A stretch of DNA of 48,269 bases from JBHENC01 sp051000345. GTDB lineage: Bacteria > Acidobacteriota > Blastocatellia > Pyrinomonadales > Pyrinomonadaceae. The translations under genes and the position numbers were made by a program. The stretch covers positions 1-48,269 of the forward strand of contig JBPCOJ010000005.1 of assembly GCA_051000345.1 (NCBI GenBank), in the 5' to 3' direction. Each line of letters begins with the position of its first letter. Positions within the stretch are counted from its first letter, which is position 1. A model generated the notes under the pieces. It saw nothing but the letters and a program-made list of their open reading frames with translations. It ran no database searches and was not told where the DNA came from. Shown here one piece after another: positions 1 through 8,615 of this stretch.

Positions 1-418
1 CCTCTAGATTCACACGCTCCGGCTTCAGTGCTGCCCGCTCATAAAAGTAAACCGGAATGCCAAGCTCACTTGCAATGCGTTCGCCTGCCCTGTGCGCGAG
101 CCTCACGCATTCAGCAAGCGAAACATTCCGCACAGGCACAAACGGCAACACATCCATCGCTCCCACGCGCGGATGGACACCTCGGTGCGCGCGTAAATCA
201 ATCAACTCCGCCGCACGCGAGCACGCGCGCACTGCCGCTTCCACAATCTGCTCTGGCGCGCCTGCAAACGTAATTACCGAGCGATTGTGATCGGCGTCCA
301 GATGCGTATTGAGCACTACCGCACCCGCTGCTGATTCAATCGCCTTAACAAGATGATTGATCGTTTCGGAGTTGCGGCCTTCACTGAAATTCGGCACGCA
401 TTCGACGAGACAAGACAT
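1..418 (-). CDS. Glutamate formimidoyltransferase, N-terminal part (truncated by window edge)
   Basis: Transfers a formimino group from N-formimino-L-glutamate to tetrahydrofolate in histidine degradation, in the cytoplasm. Translating the minus strand from the ATG at 418-416 gives MSCLVECVPNFSEGRN, the characteristic FtcD N-terminus, followed by HLDADHNRSV and HPRVGAMDVLPFVPV, which match the conserved formiminotransferase N-subdomain. Only about 139 residues are present; the 3' end lies beyond position 1. Whether a cyclodeaminase domain follows cannot be seen. The upstream gap (419-816) has a short 7-bp-like repeat next to the start. Family call is firm; the exact isofunction (FtcD alone or bifunctional) is open. 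Confidence 0.9.
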   Translation of the reverse strand, partial: MSCLVECVPNFSEGRNSETINHLVKAIESAAGAVVLNTHLDADHNRSVITFAGAPEQIVEAAVRACSRAAELIDLRAHRGVHPRVGAMDVLPFVPVRNVSLAECVRLAHRAGERIASELGIPVYFYERAALKPERVNLE

Positions 419-816
419 AAGTTCAATTAGAAGTTAGGTTGATTTTCAAAAGCAACAAAATAATTAATGGAGACCCGCTATCCGTAATTATGTTGTTATT
501 TTCGCCGCCATTCGCCAACTGAATAGGATGCCCTACGCTATGGGTTTTGAAATCCGATCGCCTCTTAATATAAGCGCGCTCGCCGGTCTCCTGTTCAAAC
601 AATAAGCAAGATCGAATTTCCAAATTCTTGGATTAGATTACTGATTTTTGGATAAGGGTTTTCTGGAAAGACGAGGGTTTGCTAGAAAGCCTTGAAAAAC
701 AGCTTCTAAATACGGCGACATTAACGGCATAAGGTTTGCTTTTAACGGATATTGTGCAAATCGTCAATTCGTCAACGATCAAATTGGAAACTCGAATAGG
801 TAAATCTGGAGGAAAT
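419..816. other. 398-bp AT-rich divergent intergenic region
   Basis: This gap separates the minus-strand formimidoyltransferase start from the receptor 1 start. It is more AT-rich than the window average. Next to the formimidoyltransferase start, 424-437 reads AATTAGA AGTTAGG, a two-unit 7-bp repeat like those described elsewhere in the window. I could not pick a convincing -35/-10 pair for either gene, and the short ORFs here have no Shine-Dalgarno support. Confidence 0.5.
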
Positions 817-3800
817 ATGCGAAGATTTTTCACACATCCTGTGCTGCTTCTTTTGGTTGCCCTGTCAATAGTTGCATCCCTTAATGGCACAGCCTTAGGG
901 CAGGGAGCAGCGACGGGAGCAATTGCGGGAACAGTTCAAGATCAATCGGGAGCTGTTGTCCCGGGTGCGACCTTAGTAGCGACTAATCCCGCCACTAATT
1001 CCAGCAGAACCATTACTGCGGGCGATAACGGAAGTTATCGTTTTGACACGCTGCCAGTCGGAACGTATGACGTTACGGTTGAGGCGACAGGCTTCAAACG
1101 GGCAGTTATTAATCAAGTCAATATTACCGTAAGCACCATTCAGACCCTTGACATAAAGTTGGAGCCGGGTCAAGTGGCAGAAACGGTGACCATCATTGAC
1201 ACTCCGTCCATCGTCAATACAACGAATTCTACTTTAGGCAAAGCGATAGAGAATAGAACGTTCAATGACCTCCCGATTTTGTCGGGTGCCGGTGGACGCA
1301 ATCCACTAGCTTTAGCACCGCTTCAAGCGGGAGTGCTTCCTGCCGGACAAGTCGGGCCGTTCTCTGTTAATGGACAGAGAGCGCAATCGAACAACTTTAT
1401 TCTTGATGGCGCTGATAGCAACGACCTTGCGATCAACGTGCCGGACACCATCGGCGGCTTTAACCCCGATGCTTTGCAGGAATTCCGCATCCAGACCAGC
1501 ACCTACTCCGCTGAGTACGGACGCAACTCAGGTTCAATTGTCACGGCGGTAAGCAAGGCGGGTACCAATAGTTTCCACGGAAATTTGTTTGAATTCTTCC
1601 GTAACCGTGTGTTAAATGCCACGCCATTCTTCAATAATTCGTCGCCTGTCTTCAACGGGCTTCGTAACCCTAAATTCAATGTCAATGAATTCGGCGGCAC
1701 GTTCGGTGGGCCGCTACCGTTACCGCGCTTCGGTATAGGCGGCCGCGCTGTTGAATCCGGCAAAGATCGAACCTTCTTCTTCTTCAACTATCTGGGTTTC
1801 CGCCGCCGCCAGGGTGTTAATAATTCGGCGACTGTTCCTAGCCAAGCGCAGAGAAACATCATCTTTGCGAACGGAACTCCGCAAGCGATTGCCTTGCTAA
1901 GACAGATTCCTGCCGCGAACTCAGGCAACACGCTGTTCTCTTCGGCATCCAATAGCTTGGAGCGTAATCAGTATTCCATCCGAGTTGACCATAAGGTTTC
2001 CGACAAAAACAACTTCTTCGTCACCTACTTCAGAGAGCCGCAGACGTTTACCGATCCCTTTGCCTTTGGTGGTTCGACCATCCCCGGTTTCGGCACCAGC
2101 GGCGCTCTTACCTTTACCAACCTTATCGTCAATGACGTTCAGATCATAAGCCCGAAAGCTTTAAATGAAGTTCGCTTCGGTTTTCACCGTCGTGACACAC
2201 TGAGCGTTCTGCCCGTGAATAGAACTTCACCGTCCGCTCTGGGAATCACCGGTATCGTCCCGGACGATCCGGGTGCCGCCGGGCCGCCTAGAGTTGGGAT
2301 CAGCGGTTTTTCCAACTTTGGAAACACCATTCAAGGGCCGCAGGGTCGCAAGGACGACACTGTACAGGTGGTGGACAACTTTTCCTACAACTTCGGGTCG
2401 CGCCATTTCGCCAAATTTGGCGGTGACTTTCGCAAGTTTACCCAAAATCAGGTGTTTGACTTCATTAACAACGGTCTCTTCGATTTTGACGGCTCCGTCG
2501 GTGCCGCTCTCGGCCTACCGAATATCCCCGGTTTGAATGGGCCTCTATCCGACTTTGCCAGAGGCTTGGCCGTAGACTTCGTGCAGAATAGCGCGGGTGT
2601 GAGAAAATACCTGTCGAGTTCGTACAATTTCTATGCGCAGGATGATTTCAAGGTAAAACCGCGCCTGACGCTCAATCTTGGCTTGCGGTATGAGTACAAT
2701 ACGCCGCTCGTTGATTCGCAAGATCGTGTCAATACTTTTCGTCCGGGACAGCAATCAACGGTTTTCCCGACTGCACCGCGTGGACTCGTCTTCCCCGGTG
2801 ATGCAGGGATTTCACGTTCAACCTACAGCAAAGACCTCAACAATTTCAGCCCGCGCGCTGGCTTCGCTTACGACGTGTTAGGTGACGGCAAACTGAGTGT
2901 ACGTGGAGGATACGGATTGTTCTACGACATCGTGATCTCGGAGACCACGTTGCAGTTTCTTTCGTCTCCGCCTTTTGCCATTCAACCATTCACGTTGTTC
3001 ACGAACATTAACAATCCGTTCACCTCTTCGCGCATTAACCCGATCCCGCAGGCATTTCCGTTCACCCCTATTCGCCGTGGTGGTACGTTTGATTTCACCA
3101 ATATCGCGCCGATTAGTTTGACGGTCAACGACCCGAACTTCCGTACTCCCTACTCGCATCAATACAATTTAGGGTTCCAGTACGAGTTCTACAAAGGTGT
3201 CACGTTTGAGCTTGGCTATGTCGGAACGGCCGGCGTGAAATTGCTCACCCGCCGCGAAATCAATCCGGCTACTGTCATTCCCGGAGCTGCCAACAATTCA
3301 GGTGACGTGGATGCGCGTCGTCGCTTCAACGTCGGCAATCCGCAGGATGCTGCTTTCGGTGGCGCGGTCTTCGGCGGCATCACCAATCAGGAGACCTCGG
3401 CTAACTCCAACTACAACAGCCTTCAGGCGACCATCTCGAAGCGCTTCTCGAAGGGATTGTATTTCCAGAACGCTTATACCTACAGCCACTGCATTGACAA
3501 TTCTTCGGGTCTGCGTTCTAACAACAACACGTTCAACACACGTAGAGATAGAGGCAATTGCGATCAGGATATTCGCCAGCGCAATGTGGCGAGCTATCTT
3601 TATGAGCTGCCGTTCCACAAAGACCAAAGGGGAGCGCTTGGTAAGCTTCTTGGCGGCTTCCAGCTTAGCGGCGTCACCGCGTTCCAAACCGGCTTGCCCT
3701 TTGATATAACTGAAGGCACGGATCGTTCACTTTCCGGAGCTGGCGACAATCGTCCTGATTTCGTGGGAGGGAACTTAACATTCAACGATCCGCGTAATGT

Positions 3801-4170
3801 TGATCCTGCCAACGGTGGCCCCAACCGCTTCTTCAGCGGAACCGGTGGCGGTACGTCAACCGCTGCGACTAACCCGTTCTTCCGGCGTGTCGGCTCCGGT
3901 ACGTCACTGGCTTCGGGTGCAGGCCGTTTCGGAAATCTCGGACGCAATGTTTTCCACGGACCTAGTTTTTTCAACTCTGACTTCTCGGTGATTAAGCGCA
4001 TTCGGATGGGAGAGCAAAGAAACATCGAATTCCGTTCAGAGTTCTTCAACATTTTCAACCGCGCGAACTTCTTCAATCCCAACGGCAGTATTAGCTCGAT
4101 TAACTTCGGCCGTATCACAGGCACGAGTAATCCGCGCCTGATTCAGTTCGCCCTAAAATACAACTTCTAA
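817..4170 (+). CDS. Oar-like TonB-dependent outer-membrane receptor 1 (carboxypeptidase-regulatory-like domain)
   Basis: A 1117-residue outer-membrane protein. The start was chosen at ATG 817 because GGAGG (808-812) precedes it at good spacing and the protein then opens with a signal peptide (residues 1-29, MRRFFTHPV..., ending TALGQ). Residues 30-115 form a carboxypeptidase-regulatory-like beta-sandwich (GAIAGTVQDQSGAVVPGA, GSYRFDTLPVGTYDVTV). A plug-like region follows (FSVNGQRAQSNNFILDGAD, then TSTYSAEYGRNSG), then a long beta-barrel ending in aromatic FALKYNF. Family members of this type are abundant in Acidobacteriota and are thought to take up large organic ligands; the ligand here is unknown. 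A terminator follows at 4245. No TonB or ExbBD gene is nearby. Codons are less GC-biased than those of the flanking minus-strand genes. Confidence 0.9.
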   Translation: MRRFFTHPVLLLLVALSIVASLNGTALGQGAATGAIAGTVQDQSGAVVPGATLVATNPATNSSRTITAGDNGSYRFDTLPVGTYDVTVEATGFKRAVINQVNITVSTIQTLDIKLEPGQVAETVTIIDTPSIVNTTNSTLGKAIENRTFNDLPILSGAGGRNPLALAPLQAGVLPAGQVGPFSVNGQRAQSNNFILDGADSNDLAINVPDTIGGFNPDALQEFRIQTSTYSAEYGRNSGSIVTAVSKAGTNSFHGNLFEFFRNRVLNATPFFNNSSPVFNGLRNPKFNVNEFGGTFGGPLPLPRFGIGGRAVESGKDRTFFFFNYLGFRRRQGVNNSATVPSQAQRNIIFANGTPQAIALLRQIPAANSGNTLFSSASNSLERNQYSIRVDHKVSDKNNFFVTYFREPQTFTDPFAFGGSTIPGFGTSGALTFTNLIVNDVQIISPKALNEVRFGFHRRDTLSVLPVNRTSPSALGITGIVPDDPGAAGPPRVGISGFSNFGNTIQGPQGRKDDTVQVVDNFSYNFGSRHFAKFGGDFRKFTQNQVFDFINNGLFDFDGSVGAALGLPNIPGLNGPLSDFARGLAVDFVQNSAGVRKYLSSSYNFYAQDDFKVKPRLTLNLGLRYEYNTPLVDSQDRVNTFRPGQQSTVFPTAPRGLVFPGDAGISRSTYSKDLNNFSPRAGFAYDVLGDGKLSVRGGYGLFYDIVISETTLQFLSSPPFAIQPFTLFTNINNPFTSSRINPIPQAFPFTPIRRGGTFDFTNIAPISLTVNDPNFRTPYSHQYNLGFQYEFYKGVTFELGYVGTAGVKLLTRREINPATVIPGAANNSGDVDARRRFNVGNPQDAAFGGAVFGGITNQETSANSNYNSLQATISKRFSKGLYFQNAYTYSHCIDNSSGLRSNNNTFNTRRDRGNCDQDIRQRNVASYLYELPFHKDQRGALGKLLGGFQLSGVTAFQTGLPFDITEGTDRSLSGAGDNRPDFVGGNLTFNDPRNVDPANGGPNRFFSGTGGGTSTAATNPFFRRVGSGTSLASGAGRFGNLGRNVFHGPSFFNSDFSVIKRIRMGEQRNIEFRSEFFNIFNRANFFNPNGSISSINFGRITGTSNPRLIQFALKYNF

Positions 4171-4244
4171 AGTTTGATTGGGCAAACGGGTTGCGATGAA
4201 TTACTTCATCGCAAAAATTTGAATTGGCTGTGAGAACAGCTTGA

Positions 4245-4269
4245 GGGCGGCTTACGAGCCGCCCTTTTT
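4245..4269 (+). terminator. Rho-independent terminator after receptor 1
   Basis: A perfect 8-bp stem, GGGCGGCT (4245-4252) with AGCCGCCC (4257-4264), closes a TACG tetraloop and is followed by TTTTT. It lies 75 bp after the receptor stop codon. Confidence 0.85.
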
Positions 4270-4296
4270 ACTTCTCTTAACTTCGATTACAAAGCA

Positions 4297-4902
4297 CTAT
4301 CTGGGAATATTTTTAACGACCTCAAATTCAAAACTTAACTCTTTGCCGCGAATAATCGAATTCAGATAGTGTTCCCAGAATCGCCGTGTGAAACGAAAGT
4401 GGGGAGAGTATTGATCCAAGTTGACGATGAATTCGAGGCCAAGGGCGCGCCATAGGTTCAGGAGGGTAACGTAGGTGCGAATGGGCTTTAGTTTGACATT
4501 TGTGTAAAAGGCGAAAATCTGGCGTTCGGGGATAAAGTTCTGGAAGGAATAAGAGTTGAGATGATTGCGGTGCGTGAGATCGTTCGGCCAGTCGGGGTTG
4601 GTGTAGTGGGGCGTGAGAATCTTGATGCGCCCGCCGGGTTTGGTGATGCGGTAAAGTTCAGTGACGAAGGCCGTCGGGTCTGGCACATGTTCGATAACAT
4701 GATAGCTGACGATTTCATCGAATTCGTCGTCGGGAAATGGATAAGGCACGATGCCCAGATCGTGTATCACGTCGGCGTCCGTGTTTGGGTTGATGTCGAT
4801 GCCGATGGCACCGGGATGTTTATTGCGCCCGCAGCCGACATCCAGAATTTTTTTGCCGCGTGCGTTCAAGGCGCTGTCTGATTTAATAACGGGTTCGCGC
4901 AT
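4297..4902 (-). CDS. Class I SAM-dependent methyltransferase
   Basis: A 201-residue cytosolic methyltransferase. SAM-binding motif I is ILDVGCGRNKHPGAIGIDI, followed by acidic GIDINPNTDAD (motif II) and DEFDEIVSYHVIEHV (motif IV region), typical of the Methyltransf_11 fold. The substrate is not identifiable; the C-terminal half is rich in aromatic and basic residues. Its ATG overlaps the stop of the upstream DUF512 gene by one base (TAATG at 4900-4904 on the minus strand), so the two are very likely translationally coupled and form a two-gene operon. No signal peptide is visible. Confidence 0.85.
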   Translation of the reverse strand: MREPVIKSDSALNARGKKILDVGCGRNKHPGAIGIDINPNTDADVIHDLGIVPYPFPDDEFDEIVSYHVIEHVPDPTAFVTELYRITKPGGRIKILTPHYTNPDWPNDLTHRNHLNSYSFQNFIPERQIFAFYTNVKLKPIRTYVTLLNLWRALGLEFIVNLDQYSPHFRFTRRFWEHYLNSIIRGKELSFEFEVVKNIPR

Positions 4903-6269
4903 TATCTCGGCGCAGCAGAAGAAAAAGAAGAAGTCGCCAAGGCTTGCCCGAAGCCCTTCATGTCGAGCGGGTAAACGGGACGGCCTAGCTGCTGTTCGAG
5001 GTCGCTTAACTTCATGCCGTCAAGCAAAATGGCTTCATCGGATTTAATCGCGGAGCTTGGGATAATTGCGAAGTCGCCCTGTATATCAGAGCGCGCGGCG
5101 ACGAAATCAGCGCCCGTTAAAAGTCCCGCGACGGTGATGCCGCCGCCGAAGTAAAGATTCTCGACTGCCGCGACGCGCAGGCGCGTGCCGAAGCGCCGGT
5201 TCAAGCGTTCGATTGATTCCCGCAGCACGGGCGCGAAGATTGTTCCCGTCATGATCGTGCCGTCGAGCTTCGATAAAGCGATTGGCGTGCGGCGCGCGAG
5301 GCGGCGTTCGAGCGCCGAAAATTCGTTGCGAAAGGAACGCACCATGCCGATGCCGTCTTCGATTTGCGGGTAATCGCCGTAGTGCGCGCGTGACGGCACG
5401 GGAAGCCCTGCGCGCAAATAAATTTCGTCGCCGAGAAAGGCAAACGTCGTGCCTGTGCGCGCGCGCAAACTCTTTTGCAGCGGCTCGAGTTCGTTGATCG
5501 TGCGGCGGCAAAACTCCGGCGTCACAGCAGTTAAGCGCGCATCCGTGTTGTAGCGCGTGAGTCCCAAAGGCACAATCGCCACGCTCTTGACTTGCGGATG
5601 CAACGCGGCTAAATCTTCAATGGTGCGCCGCAGAATTTCACCGTCGTTGATTTCCGGGCACAACACCACTTGGGCGTGAATGTCTATGCCTGCTTCGAGC
5701 AGCCTTTGCATCTTCGTGGAAATGTCCGCGCGCTTTTTGTCTACGCCGAGCAAATAGGCGCGCACGTCCAAATCCGTCGCGTGAACGGAGACATACTGCG
5801 GCGAGAGACGCTGCTCGATGACGCGCCGCAGTTCGTCTTCGGTGATCGAAGAAAGCGTCGTATAGTTGCCGTAAAGAAAGGAAAGGCGTATGTCTTCGTC
5901 GCGTATGAAAAGCGACGGGCGCGCCGTTTCCGGGTTGCCTTTGCAGAAACAGAAAAGGCATTCGTTGGCGCACTGGCGCGGCACGATCTGCTCGAAGTTC
6001 AAGCCGAAATCTTCCGCTTCGTCGCGCTCTATGTCCAGCTCCCAATCTTCGCCGCTCGCCTTGCGCACTTCGAGCAAGAGCTCCGTTTCGCCGCCCGTCT
6101 GAAAACGAAAATCCAGATAGTCGCGCACAATGCGCCCGTTGACTTTAACGATGCGGTCGCCAGCCTCTAGCTCAAGCTCTGCGGCGAGGCTCAACGGCGC
6201 GACTTCCGTGATTAAAACTCCGCGACGGCGTAGCTGCGTCACGGCTGGTGCAACGGCGAATTCGTACAT
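4902..6269 (-). CDS. DUF512 protein (PDZ + radical-SAM-type cysteine motif)
   Basis: A 455-residue protein of the DUF512 family. Residues about 12-70 are PDZ-like (GVLITEVAPLSLAAELELE, GDRIVKVNGR). A radical-SAM-type CxxxCxxC motif follows at C100, C104 and C107 (RQCANECLFCFCKGNP), then SLFIRDEDIRLSFLYGNYTT and a DUF512 C-terminal domain (FAFLGDEIYLRAG, FGGGITVAGLLTGAD). Known members are widespread and often annotated as putative radical-SAM or FeS proteins without a proven reaction. C109 is an additional cysteine beside the triad. It is coupled by a one-base overlap to the methyltransferase downstream. No strong Shine-Dalgarno sequence lies before the ATG at 6269. Confidence 0.88.
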   Translation of the reverse strand: MYEFAVAPAVTQLRRRGVLITEVAPLSLAAELELEAGDRIVKVNGRIVRDYLDFRFQTGGETELLLEVRKASGEDWELDIERDEAEDFGLNFEQIVPRQCANECLFCFCKGNPETARPSLFIRDEDIRLSFLYGNYTTLSSITEDELRRVIEQRLSPQYVSVHATDLDVRAYLLGVDKKRADISTKMQRLLEAGIDIHAQVVLCPEINDGEILRRTIEDLAALHPQVKSVAIVPLGLTRYNTDARLTAVTPEFCRRTINELEPLQKSLRARTGTTFAFLGDEIYLRAGLPVPSRAHYGDYPQIEDGIGMVRSFRNEFSALERRLARRTPIALSKLDGTIMTGTIFAPVLRESIERLNRRFGTRLRVAAVENLYFGGGITVAGLLTGADFVAARSDIQGDFAIIPSSAIKSDEAILLDGMKLSDLEQQLGRPVYPLDMKGFGQALATSSFSSAAPR

Positions 6270-6761
6270 CTTTATTTACAGCATCTTCTGCGCCCGCGCG
6301 CAAAATTTATCTCCGGCGAATAATCAAAACGAGGCTTTCCCCAGCTTGCGTAATCAAAGCTGCCGTACAGCGCACACATGACAAGTAGAACAAAAGCCGT
6401 AGTATATCACGAACCATCGCTTCGGCGTTTCCGAAGGAAGCAAGCCGAAGCGTCAAACCATGTCTTTCTGGTGCGATAATACTGTTCAAATTGACAAAGC
6501 CGATGCGATAATCTTAATCTGTCTCGCATACGGCGCACTTTCTGGAAGCCATTCGCAAAATATTTTCCGGCGGTTCCCGAAAGTCTGCAAACGCACAGGC
6601 TGTTACTAATTAGCTGCAACTTCCGGCAACTAATTTAGTGCGTTTCGCGGCCTCCCCGCAAAGCCGCGAAAAAGCAGGCACACGGTTTGCCATCAATATA
6701 GAGCGTATACGTCTTCGCCGGATTGCGGAAGGCAGCGACGAGACAGAGAGTAGAGTCTTCG
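6270..6761. other. 492-bp intergenic region with several hairpins and a direct repeat
   Basis: No credible gene is seen. Structures present: inverted repeat GCTTCGGC (6419-6426)/GCCGAAGC (6444-6451); direct repeat TGCGATAAT at 6472-6480 and 6504-6512, 32 bp apart; a consensus -35 TTGACA at 6491-6496 with only a weak -10 (TAATCT) after 18 bp; and a 9-bp hairpin TTTCGCGGC (6643-6651)/GCCGCGAAA (6663-6671). It is divergent, so it must hold promoters for both the DUF512 operon and the receiver gene, and possibly a long structured leader for the latter. Confidence 0.5.
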
Positions 6762-7220
6762 ATGAACACTTCAGAAAATTCAGTGGACGTTGCCACGGAC
6801 GGCGCAGTAACGATGGCCGAAGCAGACCACATTGAAACTCGTCAGGCGCGCGGCACAATTCTGCTCGTCGAAGATGACCGCTCGATTCGCCGTTATCTGG
6901 AAGTGATTTTGCAGCGCGCCGGTTATAAAGTCGTGGTTGCGTCGGATGGCCTCGAAGCGATGAAGGCGGTGATGGTGCCGGGTGCAATCGACGCCGTCGT
7001 AACGGACGCGATTATGCCGCACTTGAACGGCTACGAACTATGCCGCTTTTTGCGCCGCCACCCGAAACTAAAATCCCTGCCGGTTATTCTGTTAAGCGGT
7101 TTGGAACGCGCGGATGCCTCGCATGAGCCGGAAGACCGCGCGGATGTTTACCTCACGAAACCCGTGCGCCCGGAAGAATTAACAGGTTGCCTCGCGCGCC
7201 TTTTACACAAAGCCGTGTGA
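6762..7220 (+). CDS. Stand-alone response-regulator receiver protein
   Basis: A 152-residue protein. After a ~30-residue polar N-terminus it is a single CheY-like receiver domain: acidic pair in LLVEDDRS (E37, D38, D39), phospho-acceptor D82 in VVTDAIMP, and the conserved lysine in YLTKPVRPEEL. There is no output domain, so it probably signals by protein-protein contact. The start at 6762 was preferred to an upstream in-frame codon because the extra 13 residues look non-native; an internal ATG (18 codons later) is also possible since the Shine-Dalgarno sequence is weak. No partner kinase is adjacent; the hybrid kinase at 30534 is far away. It converges with alanine dehydrogenase across a long hairpin. 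Confidence 0.85.
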   Translation: MNTSENSVDVATDGAVTMAEADHIETRQARGTILLVEDDRSIRRYLEVILQRAGYKVVVASDGLEAMKAVMVPGAIDAVVTDAIMPHLNGYELCRFLRRHPKLKSLPVILLSGLERADASHEPEDRADVYLTKPVRPEELTGCLARLLHKAV

Positions 7221-7273
7221 AGGCAAAAGAACGTCAGACTTATCTACCACGCGTTTCCCGCACAAGATTCTCG

Positions 7274-7323
7274 ATAGGAACGAAGAGGCCGCACGAATTA
7301 TCGTGCGGCCTCTTCGTTCCTAT
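7274..7323. terminator. Perfect 23-bp hairpin, probable bidirectional terminator
   Basis: Arms 7274-7296 and 7301-7323 are exact reverse complements over 23 bp and enclose a 4-nt loop (ATTA). It sits between the convergent receiver gene and alanine dehydrogenase gene. No strong T-run follows on either strand, so it may work as a terminator, a 3'-end stabiliser, or both. Confidence 0.7.
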
Positions 7324-7361
7324 ACATTTTGAAAGTTCTGGCGATTGTTTCGCCGCCGCGC

Positions 7362-8549
7362 TTAGTTCCCACTTTGCGTCATCGCAGATGAGGCGTTTGA
7401 CGCAGATAAGGTCGAAGGGTTCAAGCTGCCAGTGCCTTTCATCATGTCATCAAGCGACGTGTACTCCAGCCCTTGCGACTGCGCGACTGCCTCGTATGTC
7501 AGGCGTCCGGCATAAGTGTTGACGCCCGCCTTCAATCCGTCGTCGCTGCTGATGGCTTCCGTAAACCCCTTGTTGGCGAGTTTCAGCGCGTAGGGCAGAG
7601 TCGCGTTCGTTAAAGCGAATGTGGAAGTGCGCGGCACTGCTCCCGGCATGTTGGCGACGCAGTAATGCAAGACGCCTTCGACATAGTAAGTCGGGTCAGA
7701 GTGCGTCGTCGGATGCGTCGTCTCGATGCAGCCGCCCTGATCCACCGCCACATCGACGATGACCGCGCCGTTCGGCACATCCTTCAGCATGTTGCGCGTG
7801 ACGAGTCTGGGAGCCGCCGCGCCCGGCACGAGCACCGCGCCGACAATCAAATCGGCGTGCGAAATAGCATCGTGAATCATGTACGCGGATGAAGCGAGCG
7901 TCGAAATCTTCGAGAGAAAAATATCGTCGAGTTCGCGCAAGCGGTCTAGGTTGTTATCAATAATCGTAACTTGCGCGCCGAGGCCGACGGCCATCTTCGC
8001 CGCGTTTGTTCCGACCACGCCGCCGCCGATAATCACGACGCGCGCGGCAGGCACGCCCGGCACGCCGCCCAAGAGTATGCCGCGCCCGCCGTTCATCTTT
8101 TCAAGATACGTTGCGCCGACCTGAATCGCCATGCGCCCGGCGACTTCGGACATCGGCGTGAGCAGCGGCAAGCTGCCGCGACGATCCGTGATTGTCTCGT
8201 AAGCGATGCCCGTCACCTTGCGTTCCAAGAGTTGCTTCGTGAGTTCGGGGTCTGGCGCAAGGTGCAGGTAAGTGAAAAGCAGTTGGCCTTCGCGCATACG
8301 CGGATATTCGGGCGCGACGGGTTCCTTTACTTTAACGATCATCTCGCCCTGCTGCCATACTTCATCCGGCGTGCCGAGCAAGGTCGCGCCCGCGCGTTCA
8401 TATAATTCATCGCCGAAGCCGGAGCCTTCGCCCGCGCTGCGCTCGACGACAACCTTATGCCCTGCATCGGTCAAAGCGCGCGCGCCCGCTGGCGTTAAGC
8501 CGACACGATACTCGTTATCCTTGATTTCCTTCGGTAGTCCGACAATCAT
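7362..8549 (-). CDS. ald: Alanine dehydrogenase
   Basis: Reversible NAD-dependent oxidative deamination of L-alanine to pyruvate and ammonia, in the cytosol. The N-terminus MIVGLPKEIKDNEYRVGLTP is a family signature. Catalytic K75 (in KVKEP) and H96 (in TYLHLAPD) are present, as is the Rossmann stretch VVIIGGGVVGTNAAKMA and the DVAVDQGG segment with the conserved Asp. At 395 residues it is about 20-25 longer than typical (~370); the excess is a low-complexity Ser/Asn/Thr tail after residue 370. TGGAG about 5 nt before the ATG is a good ribosome site. Two GTTAGAA units sit at 8564-8577, just upstream of the start. Aldehyde dehydrogenase and a low-GC hypothetical precede it on the same strand. 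Confidence 0.95.
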   Translation of the reverse strand: MIVGLPKEIKDNEYRVGLTPAGARALTDAGHKVVVERSAGEGSGFGDELYERAGATLLGTPDEVWQQGEMIVKVKEPVAPEYPRMREGQLLFTYLHLAPDPELTKQLLERKVTGIAYETITDRRGSLPLLTPMSEVAGRMAIQVGATYLEKMNGGRGILLGGVPGVPAARVVIIGGGVVGTNAAKMAVGLGAQVTIIDNNLDRLRELDDIFLSKISTLASSAYMIHDAISHADLIVGAVLVPGAAAPRLVTRNMLKDVPNGAVIVDVAVDQGGCIETTHPTTHSDPTYYVEGVLHYCVANMPGAVPRTSTFALTNATLPYALKLANKGFTEAISSDDGLKAGVNTYAGRLTYEAVAQSQGLEYTSLDDMMKGTGSLNPSTLSASNASSAMTQSGN

Positions 8550-8615
8550 TGTTTGCTCCAGATGTTAGAAGTTAGAATTTAATGCGCGAAAAATTTTGTT
8601 AAGCTTATTATTATC

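Noticed and set aside
423..623. 66-codon minus-strand frame in the first intergenic region
   Set aside because: AT-rich noncoding DNA with no ribosome site or family similarity.
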